From NCBI GenBank assembly GCA_028711405.1, contig JAQTSH010000138.1, positions 1-5,204 of the forward strand: a DNA stretch of 5,204 bases. The letters run 5' to 3'. The notes under the pieces are model-generated. The model did no database searches. It was not told where the DNA came from and saw nothing but the letters and a program-made list of their open reading frames with translations. Numbering within the stretch: position 1 is the first letter of the stretch; every line of letters begins with the position of its first letter. This stretch comes from Methanoregula sp. (GTDB taxonomy: Archaea > Halobacteriota > Methanomicrobia > Methanomicrobiales > Methanospirillaceae). This document shows positions 1-4,725 of this stretch, piece after piece. The position numbers and the translations under genes were made by a program.

Positions 1-44
1 GGCCTTCCAAGCCTATAGCCCGGGTTCGATTCCCGGTCGATGCA
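1..44 (+). tRNA. tRNA-Gly (anticodon TCC), 5' part outside window
   Basis: This is the 3' half of a glycine tRNA. The anticodon loop CTTCCAA (4-10) carries TCC at 6-8. The T arm is complete: stem CCGGG/CCCGG (20-24 and 32-36) around loop TTCGATT. The acceptor 3' strand TCGATGC (37-43) is followed by discriminator A44. The D arm and the 5' acceptor strand lie upstream of the window. No CCA is encoded after A44. It lies 3 nt before tRNA-Val, so the two are probably made from one precursor. Confidence 0.9.
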
Positions 45-47
45 TCG

Positions 48-121
48 GGGCTCGTGGTCTAGTTGGCTATGACGTCGCCTTCACACGGCGAAGATCTCGA
101 GTTCGAATCTCGACGGGCCCA
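48..121 (+). tRNA. tRNA-Val (anticodon CAC)
   Basis: This is a complete cloverleaf. Acceptor strand GGGCTCG (48-54) pairs with CGGGCCC (114-120), with one G-T pair. The anticodon stem TCGCC/GGCGA encloses loop TTCACAC (80-86), with anticodon CAC at 82-84 reading GTG codons, T33 and a purine at position 37. The T arm is TCGAG-TTCGAAT-CTCGA (97-113). A121 is the discriminator and no CCA follows. I see no intron. The 3-nt gap to the preceding tRNA leaves no room for a separate promoter, so co-transcription is likely. Confidence 0.97.
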
Positions 122-128
122 TGACTGA

Positions 129-137
129 TTTTTGTTT
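129..137 (+). terminator. T-rich tract after the tRNA pair
   Basis: A TTTTTGTTT run starts 8 nt after the end of tRNA-Val. Short T tracts without a hairpin are the usual euryarchaeal termination signal, so this probably ends the tRNA transcript. The call rests on position and composition only. Confidence 0.4.
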
Positions 138-542
138 CCAGCGATTTACGGATGTTCACGATGTTGACTGGGTCTACTGCATAGGCACGTCCCCCACAGG
201 GATCACCATTATCGCGTCATTTAAAGGTCAGACTCCACATGTGAGCGCATAAAAATCCATGTACCCCCCGCACATAACGGTCAATCAGATTTCACGACAG
301 GGGGGATGACTGAAAGTGCGTTTTATATCGGAGCAGTGGGTCTTTTAAACAGGGTATGCTGTAGTGTAACGACCTTCCAAGCGATCTACTTCAACCACCT
401 CCGTAAAAGGACCCGCGAAAGGATCAGGCTGCACATGACAGAGCGCAACCGGTGCCTTGACATCCCACACATCAGCACGACGTCCCACAGGATCGCACAA
501 TCAATGGGACTGCACGAAAAAGACCGGGTGAAACATAAAAAA

Positions 543-614
543 AGTGACCCCGTCGATAATGACTGTATTGATTTACCACAACCATGACAGTATCATTACG
601 CGAACGGGGTCACT
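543..614. repeat. Long imperfect inverted repeat (72-nt hairpin)
   Basis: The outer arms AGTGACCCCGT (543-553) and ACGGGGTCACT (604-614) are perfect 11-bp reverse complements. Pairing continues inward through CG (554-555 with 601-602), TAATGA (557-562 with 593-598) and CTGT (563-566 with 587-590), interrupted by small bulges, to a loop around 571-581. On the minus strand the hairpin is followed directly by seven T (543-537), so it reads as an intrinsic-terminator-like element in that direction, although no minus-strand gene nearby needs one. Alternatives are a small structured RNA or a miniature element remnant; no clear target-site duplication flanks it. Confidence 0.7.
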
Positions 615-615
615 A

Positions 616-637
616 AACGTATTCACGATGAATCGTT
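616..637. promoter_or_regulatory. Overlapping short palindromes, possible operator
   Basis: Two palindromes overlap: ATTCA-cga-TGAAT (621-633) and ACGAT-ga-ATCGT (625-636). They sit within a wider dyad beginning AACG (616-619) and ending CGTT (634-637). This is the form of a dimeric regulator site, but it is about 140 bp upstream of the hydrolase start and no regulator gene is nearby. It could equally be incidental structure. Confidence 0.25.
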
Positions 638-660
638 AAAGGGTTTCCCAAACGATCGCC

Positions 661-687
661 GGGTGTGTTTTGGGTCAAAAGCCACCC
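661..687. repeat. Short hairpin upstream of the hydrolase gene
   Basis: GGGTG (661-665) pairs with CACCC (683-687), and TTTTG (668-672) pairs with CAAAA (676-680) around a 3-nt loop, with one extra G-C pair and single-base bulges between. No T tract follows on the plus strand. Its role is unknown. Confidence 0.35.
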
Positions 688-730
688 TGGACAATCCGTG
701 GCAGCGCGGGGATCACTCCCAACCCCCACC

Positions 731-738
731 AATATACC
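731..738 (+). promoter_or_regulatory. Weak TATA-like box for the hydrolase gene
   Basis: AATATACC is the only TATA-like element within 100 bp of the start at 776. An archaeal start site about 25 nt downstream would fall near 755-760 and give a leader of about 20 nt that just includes the ribosome binding site. The sequence before it (CCCCCACC) does not look like a BRE, so the call is tentative. Confidence 0.3.
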
Positions 739-758
739 TTCTCCCTTCCCATATTCCT

Positions 759-768
759 GGAGAAGGAG
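759..768 (+). promoter_or_regulatory. Ribosome binding site of the hydrolase gene
   Basis: Two GGAG motifs (759-762 and 765-768) lie ahead of the ATG at 776, the nearer one 7 nt away. This decides the start: the same reading frame is open back to 665, but nothing upstream has such a site. Confidence 0.8.
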
Positions 769-775
769 ATCCCCT

Positions 776-1654
776 ATGCACATCACCCCGCATATCCATG
801 GACTCAGGCACCCGTTCAAGGTACCGGTAGCGCCCGGCATCGCTCTCGACCGGTTCGTGTACTCGTACCTCATCTATGGCGAGACGATCACTCTCATCGA
901 CACGGGCGTTGCCGGCTGCGACAAGACGATCTTTGAGTACATCCGTTCCACGGGTCGCGACCCGGATGAGATCGCGCTCATCTGCCTCACCCATTCCCAC
1001 CCGGATCATATCGGTGCTGCAAAAGCGATCCGCGACGCAACCGGGTGCAGCGTGGCAGCGCACCCGGCAGAACGGGCATGGATCGAGGACGTGGAACGCC
1101 AGAACCGTGAACGCCCGGTGCCGGGGTTTGCGACACTTGTCGGAGGATCGGTACCGGTAGCATTCGACCTCGTGGACGGCACCTCCATCGAGACCGATGA
1201 TACCCGTACCTGTGAGCTCCGTATCATCCACACGCCAGGGCATTCACCGGGCTCGATCTCGTACTTTCTGCACAACGAAGGAGTGCTCTTTTCCGGGGAT
1301 GCCGTGCCGGTCGCCGGAGACCTTCCGGTCTATGACGATGCGGTCGCATCCGTACACACGGTCAGAAGACTCCTTGCGTTGCACGGCATTCGCACGCTCC
1401 TCTCCGCGTGGGACGAACCCCGGCGGGATGAACGGGCATACACGCAGATGGAAGCGGCGCTCCACTATCTCCAGACGATCCACGAGACAGTCATCACTGC
1501 TGCGGGTGAGGGGGAGCCGGACCTTCCGGCACTCACCCGGATCGTCGCCGGGCAGATCGGGTTGCCCCCCCAGGCAGCGAGTCCGCTGCTCGCCCGTTCC
1601 TTCGCCGCGAACCTGCAGGTACGGCACCGGAAGAACCTGCTTATCGATCCCTGA
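776..1654 (+). CDS. Metallo-beta-lactamase superfamily hydrolase
   Basis: This 292-aa protein is a probable soluble, two-metal hydrolase. The N-terminal strands reach the usual ID-T-G turn at residues 41-44 (LIDTGVAG). The signature THSHPDH at 72-78 supplies H73, H75, D77 and H78. H152 or H156 in HTPGHSPGS and D175 in FSGD supply the remaining metal ligands. This layout resembles the glyoxalase II / hydroxyacylglutathione hydrolase-like branch, which cleaves thioesters and other esters, but the substrate cannot be read from sequence. The C-terminal 80 residues are probably helical and may form the substrate lid. No signal peptide or membrane segment is seen. The start at 776 is set by the strong Shine-Dalgarno site; the frame extends upstream but that part reads as non-coding. 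It appears to be a single-gene unit, convergent with the next gene. Confidence 0.92.
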   Translation: MHITPHIHGLRHPFKVPVAPGIALDRFVYSYLIYGETITLIDTGVAGCDKTIFEYIRSTGRDPDEIALICLTHSHPDHIGAAKAIRDATGCSVAAHPAERAWIEDVERQNRERPVPGFATLVGGSVPVAFDLVDGTSIETDDTRTCELRIIHTPGHSPGSISYFLHNEGVLFSGDAVPVAGDLPVYDDAVASVHTVRRLLALHGIRTLLSAWDEPRRDERAYTQMEAALHYLQTIHETVITAAGEGEPDLPALTRIVAGQIGLPPQAASPLLARSFAANLQVRHRKNLLIDP

Positions 1655-1685
1655 CCGAAACCCCATTACCGGATCCTCAGTATTC

Positions 1686-1743
1686 TTTTGTCAGTCGTCA
1701 CGTTCACAGGCAGAGGATGTGCTGAAGATATCCGTATCTTTAG
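1686..1743. terminator. Possible termination region between convergent genes
   Basis: A TTTT tract (1686-1689) lies 32 nt after the hydrolase stop. Further on, CTGAAGATA (1722-1730) pairs with TATCTTTAG (1735-1743) around tetraloop TCCG, giving 9 pairs with one G-T. No T tract follows the hairpin on either strand, so it is not a classical terminator. Its place in the 142-bp gap between convergent stops suggests transcript-end formation for one or both genes. Confidence 0.35.
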
Positions 1744-1796
1744 GGGGATACTATCGAGAAGAGTGTGGTGGGGATATGAGATACAAGCCCGGGCAC

Positions 1797-2504
1797 TTAC
1801 ACCCTGCCGGTGGCTCGGACGGTTTCCAGCCAGGCATCCAGTCCGGCGACAAAGGTTGCGACCCGCTCCACGTCCTCCGGGGTCCGGGTGCTCACCCGTT
1901 CCCGGTAATACCGTGCCCGGTCTTCTGCCTCCCAGTGATCCTTCTCACCGTCAACCGGGAACAACTCTACCTCGTCGTTATCCCGGTATGGTTCGTTGGT
2001 GAGCGTGCGGCAGTATGCGGTTCGTACGGGTGACCGCAGGGGCTTTACCGCGCAGCGCTGCTCAGAGTACCCGTCCCAGTGCTCGTTTACCGGAAACCCG
2101 GCACTGGCAAGCATGCGGTCCCAGGTGGCATCCACAAGCACCCACCGGCACCCGATCTGTACCCGGCAGGCAAGATGGTACGAGACCGGGAGACGTGCTG
2201 CCAGTTCGCGGAGGTGGGGAGGATACCGGATATCCGGATCGTTCCACACGAACGCAATCGTTGCATAGACCACGTTGAGGTTCAGTCTCCTGAACATCGT
2301 CGCGAGCAGGTAGTGTTTCGGGGTGCACGAACCTCGTCCCAAGAGAAGTATCTCTTCCGGCGCGGTGGCGGGATCATCCATCCGGACAGCGAGCGAGTAG
2401 GGGATATCGCGGATGTGGGAGAAGATGCTCTGCAGGCTCTCGCGGACATTACACCCGTGCGTCCATTCTGCAAATTTCTGGTTGACACGTGAAGGCATCC
2501 ACAC
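1797..2504 (-). CDS. Transglutaminase-like superfamily protein
   Basis: This 235-aa protein has the transglutaminase-like (papain-fold) catalytic pattern. The nucleophile is C60 in GRGSCTPKH at the head of a helix, the histidine is H110 in SYHLAC, and the acid is D125 in LVDATWD. Known members are cysteine proteases, amidases or cross-linking enzymes; the archaeal stand-alone forms are mostly uncharacterised. The core spans about residues 15-150, and the last 80 residues are charged and probably helical. No signal peptide or membrane helix is seen, so it is probably cytoplasmic. The frame is closed by a stop at 2523-2525. The first possible start is GTG at 2504, with ATG two codons later at 2498; neither has a clear Shine-Dalgarno site. 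It is convergent with the hydrolase and 257 bp from the upstream gene, so it is probably transcribed alone. Confidence 0.85.
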   Translation of the reverse strand: MWMPSRVNQKFAEWTHGCNVRESLQSIFSHIRDIPYSLAVRMDDPATAPEEILLLGRGSCTPKHYLLATMFRRLNLNVVYATIAFVWNDPDIRYPPHLRELAARLPVSYHLACRVQIGCRWVLVDATWDRMLASAGFPVNEHWDGYSEQRCAVKPLRSPVRTAYCRTLTNEPYRDNDEVELFPVDGEKDHWEAEDRARYYRERVSTRTPEDVERVATFVAGLDAWLETVRATGRV

Positions 2505-2581
2505 AACCCCGCAGGCGATTGTCTACCAATGATGGGTACTTCGGGTACATCAACCTTCAGGCAGACCGGATACCATAGACC

Positions 2582-2655
2582 AAAAAAAAAGACCCGACGA
2601 TGATAATTCCCATTGGGTACCGGATACCGGCTCAACACTACACCTGCCGTCGGAC
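2582..2655 (-). terminator. Paired element ending in nine T on the minus strand
   Basis: Reading the minus strand, CCGACG (2653-2648) is complementary to CGTCGG (2599-2594). G-U pairs extend the stem on both sides, and it is followed one base later by nine T (2590-2582). The enclosed 48 nt contains small stems such as CCGG-TAT-CCGG. This could be a terminator for transcripts coming from the 71-aa gene, or the 3' end of a small RNA. The T9 tract alone would be a good archaeal terminator. Confidence 0.5.
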
Positions 2656-2684
2656 AACGTACGTAAGAAACTATCCCGTCAGGG

Positions 2685-2739
2685 AAAAACGATGAGCAGT
2701 CCCCATGCCGGGTCACCCCGGCACAGTATGGGGGTCTGC
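2685..2739 (-). terminator. Long hairpin plus T5 after the 71-aa gene
   Basis: A hairpin begins 23 nt after the stop of the 71-aa gene. The inner stem is GCCGGG/CCCGGC (2707-2712 with 2717-2722) with a 4-nt loop that reads GTGA on the minus strand. An outer stem CCCCAT/ATGGGGG (2701-2706 with 2728-2734) follows, then GCAG/CTGC (2696-2699 with 2736-2739), about 16 pairs in all with a 5-nt bulge. On the minus strand, TCATCG and then TTTTT (2689-2685) follow. It fits an intrinsic-type terminator or a 3'-protecting hairpin. Confidence 0.55.
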
Positions 2740-2740
2740 A

Positions 2741-2750
2741 TTATATAAAA
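2741..2750 (-). promoter_or_regulatory. TATA-like box just after the 71-aa gene
   Basis: The minus strand reads TTTTATATAA, 11 nt past the stop codon at 2762. A start site about 25 nt on would fall near 2720, inside the long hairpin, and a transcript from there could run to the T9 tract at 2582. The BRE position (ATTTCC) is not convincing, and the box is nearly symmetric, so it could also act on the plus strand. Alternatively it is simply AT-rich 3' UTR. Confidence 0.3.
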
Positions 2751-2761
2751 GGAAATACAAT

Positions 2762-2977
2762 TTACGCGTTCTTCATGCCGGCTTTTGCGACGTATCCGTC
2801 TTTGCCGATGTAGTACATGAAGCCTTTTTCCTTTGTGATCTTTTCAGTGCCGACTTTCTTCTTCTTGCCGGTCTTGTTGTGCTTCATCGGGGCTGCCCAG
2901 ACATATCCGTCCTTGCCGATGAAGTAGAGGAATCCCTTCTCGCGCTGAATCTTTTCCTTTCCAATTTTTGTTCCCAT
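2762..2977 (-). CDS. 71-aa lysine-rich protein with a duplicated motif
   Basis: I do not recognise a named function; similar small archaeal proteins are, to my knowledge, annotated as hypothetical. It consists of two copies of a roughly 30-residue unit with a period of 37: residues 5-34 and 42-71. About 19 positions are identical, including EK-I, EKGF, Y-I, the run GKDGYV (21-26 and 58-63) and A-MK at the end. The linker between copies is strongly basic (KTGKKKK, 35-41). There is no signal peptide, membrane segment or cysteine. The pattern suggests a compact duplicated beta domain; the basic charge would suit nucleic acid binding, but that is speculation. The start at 2977 is set by GAGGTG 6 nt upstream and by the promoter at 3032-3047; the open frame extends further, across the promoter, and that part is not coding. 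Promoter quality suggests strong expression. Confidence 0.85.
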   Translation of the reverse strand: MGTKIGKEKIQREKGFLYFIGKDGYVWAAPMKHNKTGKKKKVGTEKITKEKGFMYYIGKDGYVAKAGMKNA

Positions 2978-2983
2978 TAAAAA

Positions 2984-3010
2984 CACCTCAAAACCCCATT
3001 CGGGTTTTGA
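2984..3010 (-). promoter_or_regulatory. Leader hairpin and ribosome binding site of the 71-aa gene
   Basis: The Shine-Dalgarno GAGGTG (2989-2984 on the minus strand) is 6 nt from the ATG. Just upstream, TCAAAACCC and GGGTTTTGA (2988-2996 with 3002-3010) form a perfect 9-bp stem with a 5-nt loop. The last two bases of the stem overlap the GA of the Shine-Dalgarno site. The predicted transcript start is around 3011, so the hairpin would be the 5' end of the mRNA. It could stabilise the message or modulate ribosome access. Confidence 0.6.
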
Positions 3011-3031
3011 TAATGAGAGTTGCCGAGTGAT

Positions 3032-3047
3032 AATATATAAAGTTTCC
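3032..3047 (-). promoter_or_regulatory. Archaeal BRE/TATA promoter of the 71-aa gene
   Basis: On the minus strand GGAAAC (3047-3042) followed by TTTATATATT is an almost ideal archaeal BRE plus TATA box. Transcription should start near 3011, giving a leader of about 34 nt before the ATG at 2977. It is the best promoter in the window. Confidence 0.8.
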
Positions 3048-3312
3048 GTCGAAGCACGTCGATATCCCGGTTTTTGCCAGAATTTTACGGGTATTTTTGG
3101 CATTCTGCCGCACTATTCATTCCGATTTAAATCCGGTTTTAAATGACCGGTTTGCCAAAATCCGATTGTATGATGGATTTAACCCCGGTTACGAGGTGAA
3201 CCCGGCGGGGGTCGCCGGAGACCGGCGGCGCATCCGGCGGCGCATCCGGGGGGGTCATGAACGGATCGGGGCGCCGGGCTGAACAGGGACTTGGGGACAA
3301 ATAGGGAGTGTA
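3048..3312. other. Non-coding region with short repeats
   Basis: About 265 bp between the 71-aa gene promoter and the stop of the PaaK-like gene. The AT-rich half holds two copies of CCGGTTT(TT)GCCA (3067-3079 and 3147-3157), the palindrome ATTTAAAT (3125-3132) and the dyad CCGGT-8nt-ACCGG (3133-3150). The GC-rich half holds a 12-bp tandem repeat (3222-3249). A 61-codon frame on the plus strand (3097-3282) starts with TTG, crosses these repeats and is not credible. I see no clear T-tract terminator for the PaaK-like gene. Confidence 0.5.
3222..3249. repeat. 12-bp tandem repeat, 2.3 copies
   Basis: The unit CCGGCGGCGCAT occurs at 3222-3233 and 3234-3245, followed by a partial CCGG (3246-3249). 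It lies 64 bp downstream of the PaaK-like gene's stop on the minus strand. It is probably a slippage product in GC-rich DNA. Confidence 0.8.
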
Positions 3313-4674
3313 TCAGGTATGCCGCCGGTCAACGAGACGTTTCGGGCGCCCTTTCAATTGTTGCAGGTCGAGTCCACCCGGGGCGGTGAAGTGGAAGGGC
3401 ACCTGCAATGCCCCATCATGATAGAGCGCAGCAAGCCCGGGCTTGTGCTTTAAGAACCGGGCGATGAACTTTTCTTCGACCAGCTTCCGGTCACACAGGT
3501 CAGGGTTGTTACATTCGAGGCTCACCCGCAGGATGGTTTCGTCCGGTGCGTCGCCATCGTACATGAACGCTTCGAACTCCCCGGTGAGATGCTCCATGCT
3601 CTCCTGTTGGAAGACAGCCGCTTCGATATCGACCCGGTTGAACGGGTTCCCCGAAACCCAGACAGTCTCCGCTTCCCGCTGGGGATTGATGATCCTCATG
3701 TGTGTCCTGCCGCATTTGCACCGTTCCCGCGACAGCACAACTGTGGTGTCCTCCGTGTCATAGTTGAGGAGGAGCGTCCCGCACTTCCCGCCGACAGGCA
3801 GGAGTGTGGTCAGTATCCCGCGCCCGCATTCCCCATCCTTCACAAACCCCTGCAGTGTGGGATCATACACGTCAAGGTGCACGAGATCCTCGGGTACGTG
3901 GAGCCCGGCAATTTCGGTGCACTCCCCGCACATCGTTCCTTCCGTGCTCCCGTAGGTATTATAGACGGGACATCCCCATTGCTCCGCGAGAAAAGCGCGG
4001 GATTCATCAGCAAAACTCTCCCCGCCCGCCACCAGCCGGACGATCGAGGTCTCTTTGGGGTCCAATCCTTCAGCTGCCAGCCGGCGTCCAAGCCGTAACA
4101 GTTTCCAGACGCTCCCGATGATGGCGGTCGGTTTGTAGTTTTTGATTACCCGTGAGTCGAACGTGCATTTGCCGAGCGGGATGATGCCCATGCCGATACG
4201 CTGGGCGGCGATGGTCATCGTATTCGCACCGACGTTCATACCGTACGAGGCACAGACAACGACCTTGTCGTTTTTGGAGAATCCCTGCGAGACGAAACTC
4301 CGGGCGTACTTCTCTGCGTACCGCTTCCAGTCCTCCCACGTCAGAAAGAAGCTCTTCGGCACGCCACTGGTGCCGCTCGTCTCCTGTATCGAGAAAATGT
4401 CAGTCCACGCGGCGGACAGGAAACGAAAGTCAGGTGTTTCCGGGGGTTGGTGCTCCCGGATCATCGTTCCGGATATGAGGGGAAGACTGAGCAGGTCTTC
4501 ATGGACACGGATCTCATCCGGATTGATATGATGCTCATGGAACCAGTGCCGGTAGAACGGGGAGTGGTCTGCCGCGTAGCGCACGGTGTAACGGACACGT
4601 TCGTCGATCAGGGCATCGAGTTCACTGCGGGGCAGGGTCTCAATCGTCTTTGCGAAGAATGATCCATTGGGCAT
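3313..4674 (-). CDS. PaaK / coenzyme F390 synthetase-like adenylate-forming enzyme
   Basis: This 453-aa protein belongs to the ANL adenylating enzymes near phenylacetate-CoA ligase and methanogen coenzyme F390 synthetase. Evidence in order: the N-terminal HSPFYRHWF (37-45), the phosphate-binding loop ETSGTSGVPK (98-107), AGGES (216-220), the adenine-site motif YNTYGSTEG (238-246), the ribose-binding region NYDTED (304-309, D309), CKCGRT (319-324), and a C-terminal PKRLVD (444-449) with the probable catalytic lysine region. C249, C252, H259, C319 and C321 are spaced as if to bind a metal. Classical PaaK has RYRTGD and GR-x-DD where this protein has NYDTED and QREAE, so the substrate may differ. 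Family members form acyl-AMP then acyl-CoA, or attach AMP/GMP to F420; which applies here is unknown. It is longer than the roughly 380-aa F390 synthetase. It follows the methyltransferase gene by 51 bp on the same strand. Confidence 0.85.
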   Translation of the reverse strand: MPNGSFFAKTIETLPRSELDALIDERVRYTVRYAADHSPFYRHWFHEHHINPDEIRVHEDLLSLPLISGTMIREHQPPETPDFRFLSAAWTDIFSIQETSGTSGVPKSFFLTWEDWKRYAEKYARSFVSQGFSKNDKVVVCASYGMNVGANTMTIAAQRIGMGIIPLGKCTFDSRVIKNYKPTAIIGSVWKLLRLGRRLAAEGLDPKETSIVRLVAGGESFADESRAFLAEQWGCPVYNTYGSTEGTMCGECTEIAGLHVPEDLVHLDVYDPTLQGFVKDGECGRGILTTLLPVGGKCGTLLLNYDTEDTTVVLSRERCKCGRTHMRIINPQREAETVWVSGNPFNRVDIEAAVFQQESMEHLTGEFEAFMYDGDAPDETILRVSLECNNPDLCDRKLVEEKFIARFLKHKPGLAALYHDGALQVPFHFTAPGGLDLQQLKGRPKRLVDRRHT

Positions 4675-4699
4675 GAACAGGCATTATTGCAGAGCACGG

Positions 4700-4708
4700 T
4701 TATATCTT
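4700..4708 (-). promoter_or_regulatory. TATA-like box giving a possible leaderless mRNA
   Basis: In the 51-bp gap the minus strand reads AAGATATAA. A start site 25-27 nt downstream falls at about 4676-4679, almost at the ATG (4674), and no Shine-Dalgarno motif precedes that ATG. This fits leaderless transcription of the PaaK-like gene. The BRE position is weak, and co-transcription with the methyltransferase gene is also possible. Confidence 0.4.
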
Positions 4709-4725
4709 ACGAAACGGGCAGGCAT

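Larger units (their letters stand above)
122..775. other. Gene-poor region between tRNA-Val and the hydrolase gene
   Basis: About 650 bp without a convincing gene. Two open frames exist: 121-252 (43 codons, its ATG overlapping the last tRNA base) and 306-587 (93 codons, its ATG directly after a run of six G). Neither matches a family I recognise, and the second has low-complexity basic and polar composition and ends inside a hairpin. The stretch also has a C6/G6 pairing (around 265-270 and 300-305), a strong hairpin (543-614), overlapping palindromes (616-637) and a further hairpin (661-687). DNA just 3' of a tRNA is a common integration site, but I found no integrase and no copy of the tRNA 3' end elsewhere in the window. 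Confidence 0.5.

Noticed and set aside
121..252. 43-codon frame whose ATG overlaps the last base of tRNA-Val
   Set aside because: It has no upstream ribosome binding site possible outside the tRNA, it crosses the T-rich tract expected to end the tRNA transcript, and no family is recognised.
373..382. Ten bases identical to the tRNA-Gly anticodon arm (3-12), suggesting a tRNA fragment or att site
   Set aside because: The match stops after ten bases, no cloverleaf surrounds it, and ten-base repeats are expected by chance in 5 kb.
306..587. 93-codon open frame on the plus strand
   Set aside because: It has no recognisable domain, its ATG directly abuts a run of six G with no spacing, and it ends inside the large hairpin. 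A chance frame is more likely; a conserved homologue would reverse this.
665..775. N-terminal extension of the hydrolase frame back to 665
   Set aside because: The strong GGAG site fixes the start at 776, and the extension is proline- and serine-rich and unlike the family.
1197..2033. 278-codon plus-strand frame
   Set aside because: It lies across the hydrolase gene in another frame and then over the transglutaminase-like gene. It is arginine- and serine-rich shadow coding with no domain.
2565..2628. Direct repeat ACCGGATACC (2565-2574 and 2619-2628), considered as a CRISPR or iteron remnant
   Set aside because: There are only two 10-bp copies with no regular array, and related CCGGAT words are common throughout this GC-rich window.
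2978..3103. N-terminal extension of the 71-aa protein to 113 aa
   Set aside because: It would translate the leader hairpin and the TATA box; the promoter and GAGGTG site place the start at 2977.
3097..3282. 61-codon plus-strand frame starting with TTG
   Set aside because: It has a weak start and no ribosome binding site, and it is built partly from the 12-bp tandem repeat.
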